64,000 nucleotides of DNA from Actinomadura opuntiae (GTDB taxonomy: Bacteria; Actinomycetota; Actinomycetes; Streptosporangiales; Streptosporangiaceae): NCBI RefSeq assembly GCF_030283205.1, contig NZ_JASNWF010000038.1:1-64000 (forward strand), written 5' to 3'. A program made the position numbers and the translations under genes. The notes under the pieces were generated by a model, which was not told the DNA's origin, did not search any database, and saw only the letters and a program-made list of their open reading frames with translations. Within the stretch, counting starts at the first letter, position 1. Each line of letters starts with the position of its first letter. This document shows positions 41,577 through 49,737 of this stretch, one piece after another.

Positions 41577-42562
41577 GCACCGCGGACGGCACTGACGTCA
41601 CCCCGGACGGCGCGCCCGGCGACACCGGAGGCACGGGCGGGACCGCCGCCGCGGCCGAGAGGGGCCGCCCGGCGAACGGGGCGGCCGGCGCGCCGCGCCG
41701 TGGCCTGGCCGCCCGGCTGGTCGGCCGCGCCGGCGGCACCGTCGCGCAGGTGCTGCTGGTCCTGGTCGCGCTGTTCTGGCTGGTGCCGACGTTCGGCCTG
41801 TTCGTGGAGTCGCTGCGCTCCACCGAGGACAACAACGCCGGCGGCTGGTGGAAGGTGTTCTCCCACCCGGCCCAGATCACGACCAGCGCCTACAGCTCGC
41901 TGCTGGACAAGCCCGACTTCGTCGACTCGTTCTGGAACACGGTGCTGATCACGGTGCCGGCGACGGTGCTGGTGGTCGCGATCGCGTCGCTGGCGGCGTA
42001 CGCGTTCGCGTGGCTGGAGTTCCCGGGCCGCGACTGGCTGTTCCTGGTCGTCGTGGCGCTGCTGGTGGTGCCGGTGCAGGTGGCGCTGCTGCCGGTCGCC
42101 AAGCTGTACGGCAACATCGACGTCGGCGGGTTCAAGATGTACGGCTCGATCACCGGCGTGGTGCTGTTCCACGTCGCGTTCGGGCTGCCGTTCGCGATCT
42201 TCCTGCTGCGCAACTTCTTCGCGGCGATCCCCCGGGACCTGCTGGAGGCGGCGCGGATGGACGGCGGCTCGGAGTGGACGATCTTCCGGCGGGTGATCTT
42301 CCCGCTGGGCGGCCCGGCGATCGCCTCGCTCGGCATCTTCCAGTTCCTGTGGGTGTGGAACGACCTGCTGGTCGCCCTGGTGTTCGCCAACACCGGCGCG
42401 CAGCCGATGACCAAGTGGCTGCAGTCGCAGATGCGGCAGTTCACCGGCAACATCGACATCCTGGCGCCCGGCGCGTTCCTGTCGCTGGTGGTCCCGCTGG
42501 TGGTGTTCTTCGCCTTCCAGCGCTACTTCGTCCAGGGAGTGCTCGCCGGCTCGGTCAAGTAG
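41573..42562 (+). CDS. ABC sugar importer permease (MalG-like)
   Basis: The 329-residue permease begins with about 55 disordered Gly/Ala/Thr-rich residues, then six hydrophobic segments. The EAA motif is DLLEAARMDGGSEWTIFRRVIFP and the C-terminus is FVQGVLAGSVK. It overlaps the preceding permease gene by ATGA. It is the last gene of the importer operon, and a 22-bp terminator stem follows. Confidence 0.92.
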   Translation: MSTADGTDVTPDGAPGDTGGTGGTAAAAERGRPANGAAGAPRRGLAARLVGRAGGTVAQVLLVLVALFWLVPTFGLFVESLRSTEDNNAGGWWKVFSHPAQITTSAYSSLLDKPDFVDSFWNTVLITVPATVLVVAIASLAAYAFAWLEFPGRDWLFLVVVALLVVPVQVALLPVAKLYGNIDVGGFKMYGSITGVVLFHVAFGLPFAIFLLRNFFAAIPRDLLEAARMDGGSEWTIFRRVIFPLGGPAIASLGIFQFLWVWNDLLVALVFANTGAQPMTKWLQSQMRQFTGNIDILAPGAFLSLVVPLVVFFAFQRYFVQGVLAGSVK

Positions 42563-42584
42563 TCGCCGGGCCGGCGCGGCCCGG

Positions 42585-42631
42585 CGACGTGAAGGCCCGT
42601 GCGGGGCGTCCCCGCACGGGCCTTCACGTCG
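42585..42631. terminator. 22-bp perfect stem, bidirectional terminator
   Basis: CGACGTGAAGGCCCGTGCGG and two further G form one arm (42585-42606). The exact complement is at 42610-42631 with a 3-base loop CGT. It lies between the convergent permease and ATPase genes and can fold on either strand. Confidence 0.8.
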
Positions 42632-42649
42632 CCTGCGACCGCTCCGGGG

Positions 42650-43891
42650 TCAGTCCTTGTTCAGGTTCGGCGCGGCGGCGGCCGCGGCGCCCGGGTGGCC
42701 GATCGCCAGGCCGCTCTCCGGGTCGAAGAAGTGCAGCCGCTTGGTGTCCACGGCCAGGTCGATGGCCTGCCCGGGCCGCACGTGCGAGCGGGAGTTGACG
42801 CGGGCGGTCCACAGCGCCTTGTTGTCCACCAGCGGGATCGCCATGTCGGCGTCGCCCTCGGCGGCGTCCTCGGCGAGGTCGGCGGTGTCCTTGTGCTCGA
42901 CGGGCGGCGCGTCGATGGTGAAGATGACGTTGATCTCGCTGCCCAGCTCCTCGGTGACGCTGCTCTTCACCGACATCGGCGCCCAGTCGGGGTTGGCGTG
43001 CGCGGCGTCCTCGAAGTCGGAGGGACGCGCGCCGAGGATCACCTCGCGGCCGATGTAGTCGCGCAGCGCGGGCCGGTCGTTGAGCAGCGCGTCCGGTACC
43101 GGCAGCGTGAACCCGGCGAAGGAGACCTGCGCGCCGCCGTCGCCGCGGCCGAGCTGCGCCGACACGAAGTTCATCGCGGGCGAGCCGATGAACCCGGCGA
43201 CGAACAGGTTGACGGGGTTGTCGAACAGCCGCTGCGGGGTGTCGACCTGCTGGAGCTTGCCCTCGCGCAGCACGCACACCCGGGACCCGAGCGTCATCGC
43301 CTCGATCTGGTCGTGGGTGACGTAGACGGTGGTGACGCCGAGCCGCTCGTGCAGCTGGCTCAGCGAGGCCCGCATGGAGACGCGCAGCTTGGCGTCCAGG
43401 TTGGACAGCGGCTCGTCCATCAGGAACGCCTGCGGCTCGCGGACGATCGCGCGGCCCATCGCGACCCGCTGGCGCTGGCCGCCCGACAGGGCGGCGGGCT
43501 TGCGGGCCAGGAACTGCTCGAGGCCGAGCATCTTGGCGGCCTCGCGGACCTTCTGCTTGATCTCCGCCTTCGGCGTGCCGCGCAGCTTTAGCCCGAACGC
43601 CAGGTTCTGCTCCACCGTCATGTGCGGGTAGAGCGCGTAGTTCTGGAACACCATCGCGATGTCGCGGTCCTTGGGCGCCAGGTCGTTGACCACCTGGCCG
43701 CCGATGGAGATCTTGCCGCCGCTGATCTCCTCCAGGCCGGCGATCATCCGCAGCGCGGTCGACTTGCCGCAGCCGGACGGACCGACCAGCACCATGAACT
43801 CGCCGTCCTCGATCGTCAGGTCCAGGCCGTCCACCGCCTTGACCCCGCCCGAGTAGATCTTGTCCACCTGGTCCAGCTTGATCTCGGCCAT
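42650..43891 (-). CDS. MsmK/UgpC-type sugar ABC importer ATPase (second copy)
   Basis: The 413-residue ATPase has Walker A GPSGCGKST, Q-loop VFQNYALYPHMTV, signature LSGGQRQRVAMGRAI, Walker B AFLMDEPLSNLD and a C-terminal TOBE region ending LHFFDPESGLAIG. It is a diverged paralogue of the ATPase at 37605-38828 and stands alone, with no permease of its own. That suits a shared ATPase serving importers that lack one, such as the two GH4-linked systems in this window. ATG 43891 has AAAGGAG upstream. Two palindromes in the upstream region suggest control by the divergent LacI protein. Confidence 0.93.
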   Translation of the reverse strand: MAEIKLDQVDKIYSGGVKAVDGLDLTIEDGEFMVLVGPSGCGKSTALRMIAGLEEISGGKISIGGQVVNDLAPKDRDIAMVFQNYALYPHMTVEQNLAFGLKLRGTPKAEIKQKVREAAKMLGLEQFLARKPAALSGGQRQRVAMGRAIVREPQAFLMDEPLSNLDAKLRVSMRASLSQLHERLGVTTVYVTHDQIEAMTLGSRVCVLREGKLQQVDTPQRLFDNPVNLFVAGFIGSPAMNFVSAQLGRGDGGAQVSFAGFTLPVPDALLNDRPALRDYIGREVILGARPSDFEDAAHANPDWAPMSVKSSVTEELGSEINVIFTIDAPPVEHKDTADLAEDAAEGDADMAIPLVDNKALWTARVNSRSHVRPGQAIDLAVDTKRLHFFDPESGLAIGHPGAAAAAAPNLNKD

Positions 43892-43905
43892 CCCCGCTCC
43901 TTTTT

Positions 43906-43917
43906 GGAAACGTTTCC
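43906..43917. promoter_or_regulatory. LacI-type operator GGAAACGTTTCC
   Basis: This perfect 12-bp palindrome with the central CG typical of LacI-family sites lies 15 bp upstream of the ATPase ATG. Repression would therefore block the ATPase directly. Confidence 0.8.
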
Positions 43918-43966
43918 CGTCCACCCCTGCCCAGCAGGGCGTTCTCTCAATGGCTGGAGTAAACAT

Positions 43967-43984
43967 CATGGAATCGTTTCCATG
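43967..43984. promoter_or_regulatory. Second LacI-type operator
   Basis: The arms CATGGAA and TTCCATG flank TCGT, giving the same GGAA...TTCC core as the site at 43906. The two centres are 64 bp apart, about six helical turns, so one tetramer could bridge them by looping. It lies 57 bp before the LacI start. Confidence 0.7.
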
Positions 43985-44040
43985 GGAGAGTTGATCACGA
44001 TAAGGTCGGAAACCTCCGGACATCAAGGGGGTGGGCGCCG

Positions 44041-45063
44041 GTGGCGGACGGCCGGTCGGCGACGATCAAGGACGTGGCGGCCGCGGCCGGCGTCGGCATC
44101 GCCACCGTGTCGCGGGTGTTCTCCGGCGGCTCGGTCAGCGCGGCGACCCGCGAGCGGGTGCTGGCCGCGGCCGCCGAGCTGGACTACCGGCCGAGCGCCC
44201 TCGGCCGCGGCCTCAAGCTGCGCCGCAGCGGCGGCATCGGCCTCGTCCTGCCCGGCGTCACCGACCCCTTCCACGCCGAGTTGCTCGCCGGCGTGCTGGC
44301 CAGCGCCCGCACGCTCGGCGGGCACGTGATCGTGGAGGCGTCCGAGGGCGACCCCGCGCAGGAGGCCGAGATCGTCGACCGGCTCGTCGAGCAGCGGGTG
44401 GACGGGATCATCGCGCTGCCCGCCGGGGACGAGGCCGACTGGCGCGCCGCCGTCCGGGTGTGCTCCAGCGTGGTGTTCGCCGACCGGGTGCTGCCGGGGC
44501 TGGCGGAGATCCCCGCGGTGCTCGCCGACGACGCCGGCGGCGTCCGCTCGCTGGTGGAGTACCTCGCCGGTCTCGGGCACCGGCGGATCGCCTTCCTCGG
44601 CGGGGCCGCGCCCGGCGGGCGGCCCGGCGTGCGGGAGCGGGCGTTCCGCGACGCGCTGGCCCGGCTCGGCGTCCCGGTGGAGGAGGACCTGATCGTCGCG
44701 GCCCGGTCCGCGCGCGACGCCGCGTACGCCGCCGCGGCCGGGCTGCTGCAGCGCCGCGCCGACGTGACCGCCGTGCTGGCCGCCGGGCACCTGCTCGGCG
44801 AGGCGGCCGTGCTGGTGGCCCGGGAGCTGGACCTGCGCGTCCCCGCCGACGTGTCGATCGCGATGGTCGACGACGTGGCCTGGGCCGAGCTGTGCGACCC
44901 GCCGCTGACGGCGGTGGCGCGGCCGGGCCGCGACATCGGCCACCGGGCCTGCGAATTGCTGCTGCGCGACCGGGCCCGGCGGGGCCGCGGCGGGCCCGTC
45001 CTGCTGCCGACCGAGCTGGTGGTGCGCGGCAGCTGCGGGGCGCTGCGCGGGGCCCGGCGCTGA
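44041..45063 (+). CDS. LacI-family transcriptional repressor
   Basis: The 340-residue protein has the classical LacI headpiece (TIKDVAAAAGVGIATVSRVFSG) with hinge helix (RPSALGRGLKLRRSGGIGLVLPG) and a periplasmic-binding-protein-like sensor domain. The effector is probably a sugar. It is divergent from the second ATPase gene, and both promoters share two palindromes, so it likely represses the ATPase and itself. The GTG start has AAGGGGG upstream. Confidence 0.93.
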   Translation: MADGRSATIKDVAAAAGVGIATVSRVFSGGSVSAATRERVLAAAAELDYRPSALGRGLKLRRSGGIGLVLPGVTDPFHAELLAGVLASARTLGGHVIVEASEGDPAQEAEIVDRLVEQRVDGIIALPAGDEADWRAAVRVCSSVVFADRVLPGLAEIPAVLADDAGGVRSLVEYLAGLGHRRIAFLGGAAPGGRPGVRERAFRDALARLGVPVEEDLIVAARSARDAAYAAAAGLLQRRADVTAVLAAGHLLGEAAVLVARELDLRVPADVSIAMVDDVAWAELCDPPLTAVARPGRDIGHRACELLLRDRARRGRGGPVLLPTELVVRGSCGALRGARR

Positions 45064-45126
45064 CCGTCCCGGGGGAAAAGAGCTGATCTGTGATCTGTGC
45101 GGGCCCGTTCACCGCCCGTGGCGCGC

Positions 45127-45139
45127 TAGATTTCCCGCG
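45127..45139 (+). promoter_or_regulatory. -10 box of a probable leaderless transcript (Lrp gene)
   Basis: TAGATT (45127-45132) is followed after six bases by the GTG start at 45139 with no Shine-Dalgarno sequence between. The transcript probably starts at the GTG. A direct repeat GATCTGT-GATCTGT at about 45084-45098 lies just upstream and could bind the Lrp protein. Confidence 0.45.
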
Positions 45140-45579
45140 TGGAGGAGATCGATCGTCAGATCATGGCGCTGCTGGCCGAGGACGGGCGGATGAGTTTCAC
45201 CGACCTGGCCAAGCGGACGGGCCTGTCGGTGTCCGCGGTGCACCAGCGGGTGCGGCGGCTGCAGAAGCGCGGCGTCATCCGGGGGTTCACCGCCCAGCTG
45301 GACAACGAGCAGATCGGGCTGCCGCTCACCGCGTTCGTGTCGATCAAGCCGATCGACCCGGCCGCGCCCGACGACGCGCCCGACCGGCTGGCCCACCTGG
45401 AGGCGATCGAGGCGTGCCACTCGGTGGCGGGCGAGGAGAGCTACATCCTGAAGGTGCGCGTCGCGTCCCCCAACGAGCTGGAGGACCTGCTGCAGCAGAT
45501 CCGGGCGGCGGCGAACGTCGCCACCCGGACCACCGTCGTGCTCAGCACCCCGTGGGAGGGGCGCCGCCCGGCGCTGTGA
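45139..45579 (+). CDS. Lrp/AsnC-family transcriptional regulator
   Basis: The 146-residue protein has an AsnC helix-turn-helix at 4-50 (DRQIMALLAEDGRMSFTDLA, LSVSAVHQRVRRLQKRGVI) and a RAM ligand-binding domain (CHSVAGEESYILKVRVASPNELEDLL). It probably responds to an amino acid. Neighbours give no target. The promoter has TAGATT six bases before the start. Confidence 0.92.
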   Translation: MEEIDRQIMALLAEDGRMSFTDLAKRTGLSVSAVHQRVRRLQKRGVIRGFTAQLDNEQIGLPLTAFVSIKPIDPAAPDDAPDRLAHLEAIEACHSVAGEESYILKVRVASPNELEDLLQQIRAAANVATRTTVVLSTPWEGRRPAL

Positions 45580-45613
45580 CGCCGGGGCGCGCCCTCCGGT
45601 AGCGGTTTCCGTG

Positions 45614-46543
45614 TCAGGTGCGGGGGGCGAACGCCTCCAGCGCCTCGCGAGCCAGGTACATCGAGTCCCACGGGTCGGCGTCCGGCCCGGTCAGCTCGGG
45701 GTCGAAGTTCAGGTCGACGAACAGCTCGGTGACGCCCTGCTCCGCCAGCGCGGCGAAGTCGCCGATGATCTGCTCGTAGGTGCCGGTGAGCGGGCGGCGC
45801 TCCCCGTCCGGCGGCGCGGCCTCCTCGGTGCGCACCCGCACCGCGCCCCGGCAGACGAACCGCAGCGCCGCCGCGTCGCGGCCCGCCCGGTCCGCGGCGT
45901 CCCGGACGATCGCGATCGAGCGGCCGATCGCGGCCAGCTCGGCGCGGCTGGAGCTGACCCATCCGGCGGCGAGCCGCCCGGCGCGGCGCAGCGCGCCCTC
46001 CGACGACCCGCCGAGCAGGATCGGCGGCTCGGGCGCCTGCAGCGGCCGCGGGTCCATGGTGACGGGCGGGACGTCGTAGAACTCGCCGTGGAACTCGCTG
46101 ACCTCGCCGGGCTCGCCGGTCCACATGGCGCGCAGCGCGGCGATGAACTCCTCGGCGCGGGCGCCGCGCCGGGCCATGGACGCGCCGAGCGCGGCGAACT
46201 CCTCGGGCATCCAGCCGTTGCCGAGCCCGAGGTCGAGCCGCCCGCCGGTGACGTGGTCGAGGGTGATCGCCTGCTTGGCGAGCATCGCGGGGGAGTGGAA
46301 CGGCATGTTCAGCACGGCGACGCCCAGCCGCACCTGGCTGGTGTACCCCGCGAGGTAGGCCAGCGTGACCAGCGGGTCGGGCACGTTGCGGTAGGTCTGG
46401 TCGGCCGAGCCGGCCGGGTTGACGACGCGCTGCAGCGTCCACAGGGAGTGGTAGCCGAGCTCCTCGGCGCGCTGCGCGATCAGCACCTGGTTGGCCGGGG
46501 TGGACCACGCCCCCGACACCGGTACCGCGAACCCGATCTGCAC
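45614..46543 (-). CDS. LLM-class F420-dependent oxidoreductase
   Basis: The 309-residue TIM-barrel protein has the luciferase-like signatures VQIGFAVPVSGAWSTP, AEELGYHSLWTLQRV, RLGVAVLNMPFHSPAMLAKQ, LDLGLGNGWMPEEFAALG and ILLGGSSEGALRRAGR. This subgroup usually uses F420 rather than FMN. Substrate is unknown. GTG 46543 has GAGGAGGAGA upstream and aligns with the start of the family. The 79-bp gap upstream can hold its promoter. Confidence 0.87.
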   Translation of the reverse strand: MQIGFAVPVSGAWSTPANQVLIAQRAEELGYHSLWTLQRVVNPAGSADQTYRNVPDPLVTLAYLAGYTSQVRLGVAVLNMPFHSPAMLAKQAITLDHVTGGRLDLGLGNGWMPEEFAALGASMARRGARAEEFIAALRAMWTGEPGEVSEFHGEFYDVPPVTMDPRPLQAPEPPILLGGSSEGALRRAGRLAAGWVSSSRAELAAIGRSIAIVRDAADRAGRDAAALRFVCRGAVRVRTEEAAPPDGERRPLTGTYEQIIGDFAALAEQGVTELFVDLNFDPELTGPDADPWDSMYLAREALEAFAPRT

Positions 46544-46622
46544 GGCTCTCCTCCTCGTCGCCGGGCCGCACCTTACAACGTCAAGGACGGGGCCCGGATG
46601 CGGCTTGGTCAAAGCGCCGAAT

Positions 46623-47630
46623 CTACCGGACGCGCGGGCGCCGGAACGCCTTCCGCAGCGCCGCGTGCGCGGCCGGCGGGGCGCCCAGGTGGTCCAGCCC
46701 GAGCAGCGCCGCGCCGAGCAGCGGCGGGTCGTCCGGGACGATCAGCCGGGCGCGCGGCGCGAGCGCGGCGTAGCGCTCGGCGACCGCGTCCATCAGCAGC
46801 GGGCGGCGGGCGGCCAGCACGCCGCCGCCGAGCACCACGTCGGCGGGGGAGCCCAGCAGGCCGAGGCGGCGCAGCGCGACCGAGCCGAGGACGGCGACCT
46901 CCTCGGCGAGCCGCAGCACGACCTCGCGGGCCACCGCGTCGCCCGCCTCGGCGGCGTCGATCAGCACCGGGGCCAGGGCGGTGAGCCGGCCCTCGTCGAA
47001 CTCGCCGAGGTGGATGCCGAGCCCGACGTCGATGGCGCGGTCCACGCCGAAGTGGGCGGCGACGGCCCCGGTCAGCGCGGTGCGCGGGCCGCGGCCGTCC
47101 TCGCCGCGGATGGCGTGCCAGAGCGCGGCGCGGCCGAGCGCGCCGCCGCCGCCCCAGTCGCCGGTGTGCTCGCCGAGGGAGGGGAAGCGGGCGGTGCGCC
47201 CGTCGGGGGCGACACCGGCGCAGTTGATGCCGGCGCCGCAGACGACCGCGACGCCCCATCCCTCGGTGACCGCGCTGCGCAGCAGCGCGAACGTGTCGTT
47301 GCCGACGACCACGCTGGGCGCGACGCCCCGGTCCAGCAGCAGCCGTTCCAGCCGTTCCTCCTCGCCGGGCAGGTCGACGTTGGCCATGTACGCAGCGAGG
47401 TGTACGACGTCGCCGTGCGGGACGCCGGCCTCGGCGAGCGCGGCGTCGATGGCGGCGCCGAGCGCGTCCAGGGCGCCGCCGAGCCCGGTGGTCTGCGGCC
47501 GGAACCCGGCGCCGCGCGCGGTCGCCAGCAGCTCCCCGTCCGTCCCGGCCACGGCCGCGTCGATCTTGCTGTTGCCGCCGTCGACGGCGACCAGCACCCC
47601 GCCCCGGCGGCGCGGCGGCGCTGCGGCCAT
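46623..47630 (-). CDS. BadF/BadG-type sugar kinase (N-acetylglucosamine-kinase-like)
   Basis: The 335-residue protein has the ASKHA ATPase fold: phosphate-1 loop VAVDGGNSKIDAAVAG, GVAVVCGAGINCAGV, GDWGGGGALGRAALW, and VLGGGVLAARRPLLMDAV. Family members phosphorylate GlcNAc, glucosamine or other sugars. Its start overlaps the GH4 stop by ATGA, so the two are coupled. It likely phosphorylates the sugar before or after GH4 cleavage. It is the last gene of the second GH4 module. Confidence 0.87.
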   Translation of the reverse strand: MAAAPPRRRGGVLVAVDGGNSKIDAAVAGTDGELLATARGAGFRPQTTGLGGALDALGAAIDAALAEAGVPHGDVVHLAAYMANVDLPGEEERLERLLLDRGVAPSVVVGNDTFALLRSAVTEGWGVAVVCGAGINCAGVAPDGRTARFPSLGEHTGDWGGGGALGRAALWHAIRGEDGRGPRTALTGAVAAHFGVDRAIDVGLGIHLGEFDEGRLTALAPVLIDAAEAGDAVAREVVLRLAEEVAVLGSVALRRLGLLGSPADVVLGGGVLAARRPLLMDAVAERYAALAPRARLIVPDDPPLLGAALLGLDHLGAPPAAHAALRKAFRRPRVR

Positions 47631-48886
47631 CAGGCGGCCCACGGCAGGTGGGCGCGGTTCGCGGCGACCAGGTCGCGGGCGAGCCGGCCGGCGGCGTCCA
47701 GCTGCCCGACGAGCGGGTGCGCGAGCAGCGCGTCGGCGACCCGGTCGACGCCGCCGTGCAGCGCCGCGTGCAGCGCCAGCTCCTCGTAGCCGGACACGTG
47801 CGCGACCAGCCCGGAGAACAGCGGGCCGAGGGGCGGCACCGGCAGCGGGACCGGGCCGGACGCGGTGATCCGTGCGGGCACCTCGATCACGGCCCGGTCG
47901 TCGAGGAACGGGAGCGTGCCGTTGTTGCGGACGTTCACGACCTGCACGTCGCCGCGCCCGGTGAGCAGCGACGCGGCGAGCTGCACGGCGGCCTCGGAGT
48001 AGAAGGCGCCGCCGCGTTCCTCCAGCCGGGCGGGCTTGGTGTCCAGGGCCGGGTCGGCGTACATGGCGAGCAGGTCGCGTTCCAGCGCGGCGACCTCCTC
48101 GGCCCGTGTCGGCGCGCCGCGCTGCTCGCGCACGACGCGGTCGTGCTCGTAGAAGTAGCGCAGGTAGTAGGAGGGGACGGCGCCGAGCCGCCGCACGAAC
48201 GGCGCGGGCAGCCCGGCCATCGCGGCCAGCTCCCCGGCGTGCCGCTCCAGCAGATCGGGCAGGACGTCGCGGCCGTCCAGCTCGATCGAGCGGACCCAGG
48301 TCAGGTGGTTGAGGCCGGCGTGGCCGAGCGCGATCCGCTCGGGCGCGGCGTCCAGCAGCGCGGCGGCGCGGCGCTGCACGCCGATGGCGACGTTGCACAG
48401 GCCGACGGCGCGGTGCCCGGCGTCCAGCAGCGCGCGGGTGACGATGCCGACCGGGTTGGTGAAGTCGATGATCCACGCGTCCGGCGCGCGGGCGGCGACG
48501 CGCTCGGCGATGTCGAGCACGACCGGGACGGTCCGCAGCGCCTTGGCGAGGCCGCCCGCGCCCGTGGTCTCCTGCCCGACGCAGCCGCACTCCAGCGGCA
48601 GCGTCTCGTCCACGTGCCGGGCTGCCTGCCCGCCGACGCGCAACTGGATCAGCACGACGGCGGCGCCGTCCACGGCCTCGTCGAGATCCCCGGTCGTCAC
48701 GACCTTCGCGGGATGCCCGGCGCGCGCGAGCATCCGCGCGGCGAGCCCGCCGACCAGCTCCAGCCGCCGCGCGTCCGGGTCGGCGAGGACCAGCTCCGTC
48801 ACCGGCAGCGCCGCCCGCTCGCGGGCGATCCCGTCGACCAGCTCCGGGGTGTAGGTGGACCCGCCCCCGATGACCGTCAGCTTCAA
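47630..48886 (-). CDS. GH4 family glycosidase, second copy (6-phospho-beta-glucosidase type)
   Basis: The 418-residue enzyme begins LKLTVIGGGSTYTPELVDGI and has IIDFTNPVGIV, the metal cysteine in GLCNVAIG (C164) and the metal histidine in GLNHLTWV (H194). CNVA is close to the CN(V/I)P signature of 6-phospho-beta-glucosidases, unlike the CDTP of the GH4 enzyme at 8190-9566. The start is TTG at 48886, overlapping the permease TGA, with GGAGTGAAGGG just upstream. The coupled kinase downstream may supply the 6-phosphate. Confidence 0.9.
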   Translation of the reverse strand: MKLTVIGGGSTYTPELVDGIARERAALPVTELVLADPDARRLELVGGLAARMLARAGHPAKVVTTGDLDEAVDGAAVVLIQLRVGGQAARHVDETLPLECGCVGQETTGAGGLAKALRTVPVVLDIAERVAARAPDAWIIDFTNPVGIVTRALLDAGHRAVGLCNVAIGVQRRAAALLDAAPERIALGHAGLNHLTWVRSIELDGRDVLPDLLERHAGELAAMAGLPAPFVRRLGAVPSYYLRYFYEHDRVVREQRGAPTRAEEVAALERDLLAMYADPALDTKPARLEERGGAFYSEAAVQLAASLLTGRGDVQVVNVRNNGTLPFLDDRAVIEVPARITASGPVPLPVPPLGPLFSGLVAHVSGYEELALHAALHGGVDRVADALLAHPLVGQLDAAGRLARDLVAANRAHLPWAA

Positions 48887-49737
48887 CCCTTCACTCCCGT
48901 CAACGTCACACCCTGGATGAACACGCGCTGGGCCAGGAAGAACACCACCAGCACCGGCATGATGGTCAGCAGCGTCGCCGCCATCGTGAGGTTCCATTCG
49001 ACGTGGTGCGCGGCGCGGAACGTCGCCACGCCGATGGCGAGCGTCCAGTTCTCCGGCTTGGCGTACACCAGCGGCCCGTAGTAGTCGTTCCAGCAGTAGA
49101 AGAACTGGAACAGCGCGACGGCGGCGAGCGCGGGCTTGGCCATCGGCAGCACGACCCGCAGCATGGTGCGCAGCTCACCGCAGCCGTCGACGCGCGCGGC
49201 GTCGGCGTACTCGCGGGGGATCGTCACCAGGAACTGGCGCAGCAGGAAGATGGAGAAGGCGTCGCCGAACGCCTGTGGGATGATCAGCGGCCAGAGCGTC
49301 CCGGTGAGGTGGAAGCGGGACCACACGATGTACAGCGGGACCATCGTCACCTGCGGCGGCAGCATCATCGCCGAGATGACGACGACCAGCGCGAGGTTGC
49401 GGCCGCGGAACCGGAAGCGGGCCAGCGCGTAGGCGACCGGGACGCTGGACACCAGCATCAGCGCCGTCGACAGCGCCGCGTACACGGTGCTGTTGACCGT
49501 CCACCGCAGCATGTCGCCGCTGAAGGCTCGGTGGAAGTTCTCGAAGTGCCATTCCTTCGGCCACAGCGAGGTGCTGAGGGCCTGCGAGTCGCTCATCACC
49601 GCGGTGAGGAACATGAACACCAGCGGCGCCAGGAACATCAACGCCAGGACGATCGCGGCGGCGTGCGTGGCGATCCACATCAGCGTGCGTCGGCCGCGCC
49701 CGCCGTAGACCAGGGAGGTTCCCGTCGTGGCGGTCAC
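48883..49737 (-). CDS. ABC sugar importer, permease 2 (second GH4 module)
   Basis: The 284-residue MalG-like permease has six hydrophobic segments and the EAA motif EYADAARVDGCGELRTMLRVVLP. The C-terminus is FIQGVTLTGVKG. The GTG start overlaps the permease 1 stop (GTGA), and its own stop overlaps the GH4 start. Confidence 0.92.
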   Translation of the reverse strand: MTATTGTSLVYGGRGRRTLMWIATHAAAIVLALMFLAPLVFMFLTAVMSDSQALSTSLWPKEWHFENFHRAFSGDMLRWTVNSTVYAALSTALMLVSSVPVAYALARFRFRGRNLALVVVISAMMLPPQVTMVPLYIVWSRFHLTGTLWPLIIPQAFGDAFSIFLLRQFLVTIPREYADAARVDGCGELRTMLRVVLPMAKPALAAVALFQFFYCWNDYYGPLVYAKPENWTLAIGVATFRAAHHVEWNLTMAATLLTIMPVLVVFFLAQRVFIQGVTLTGVKG

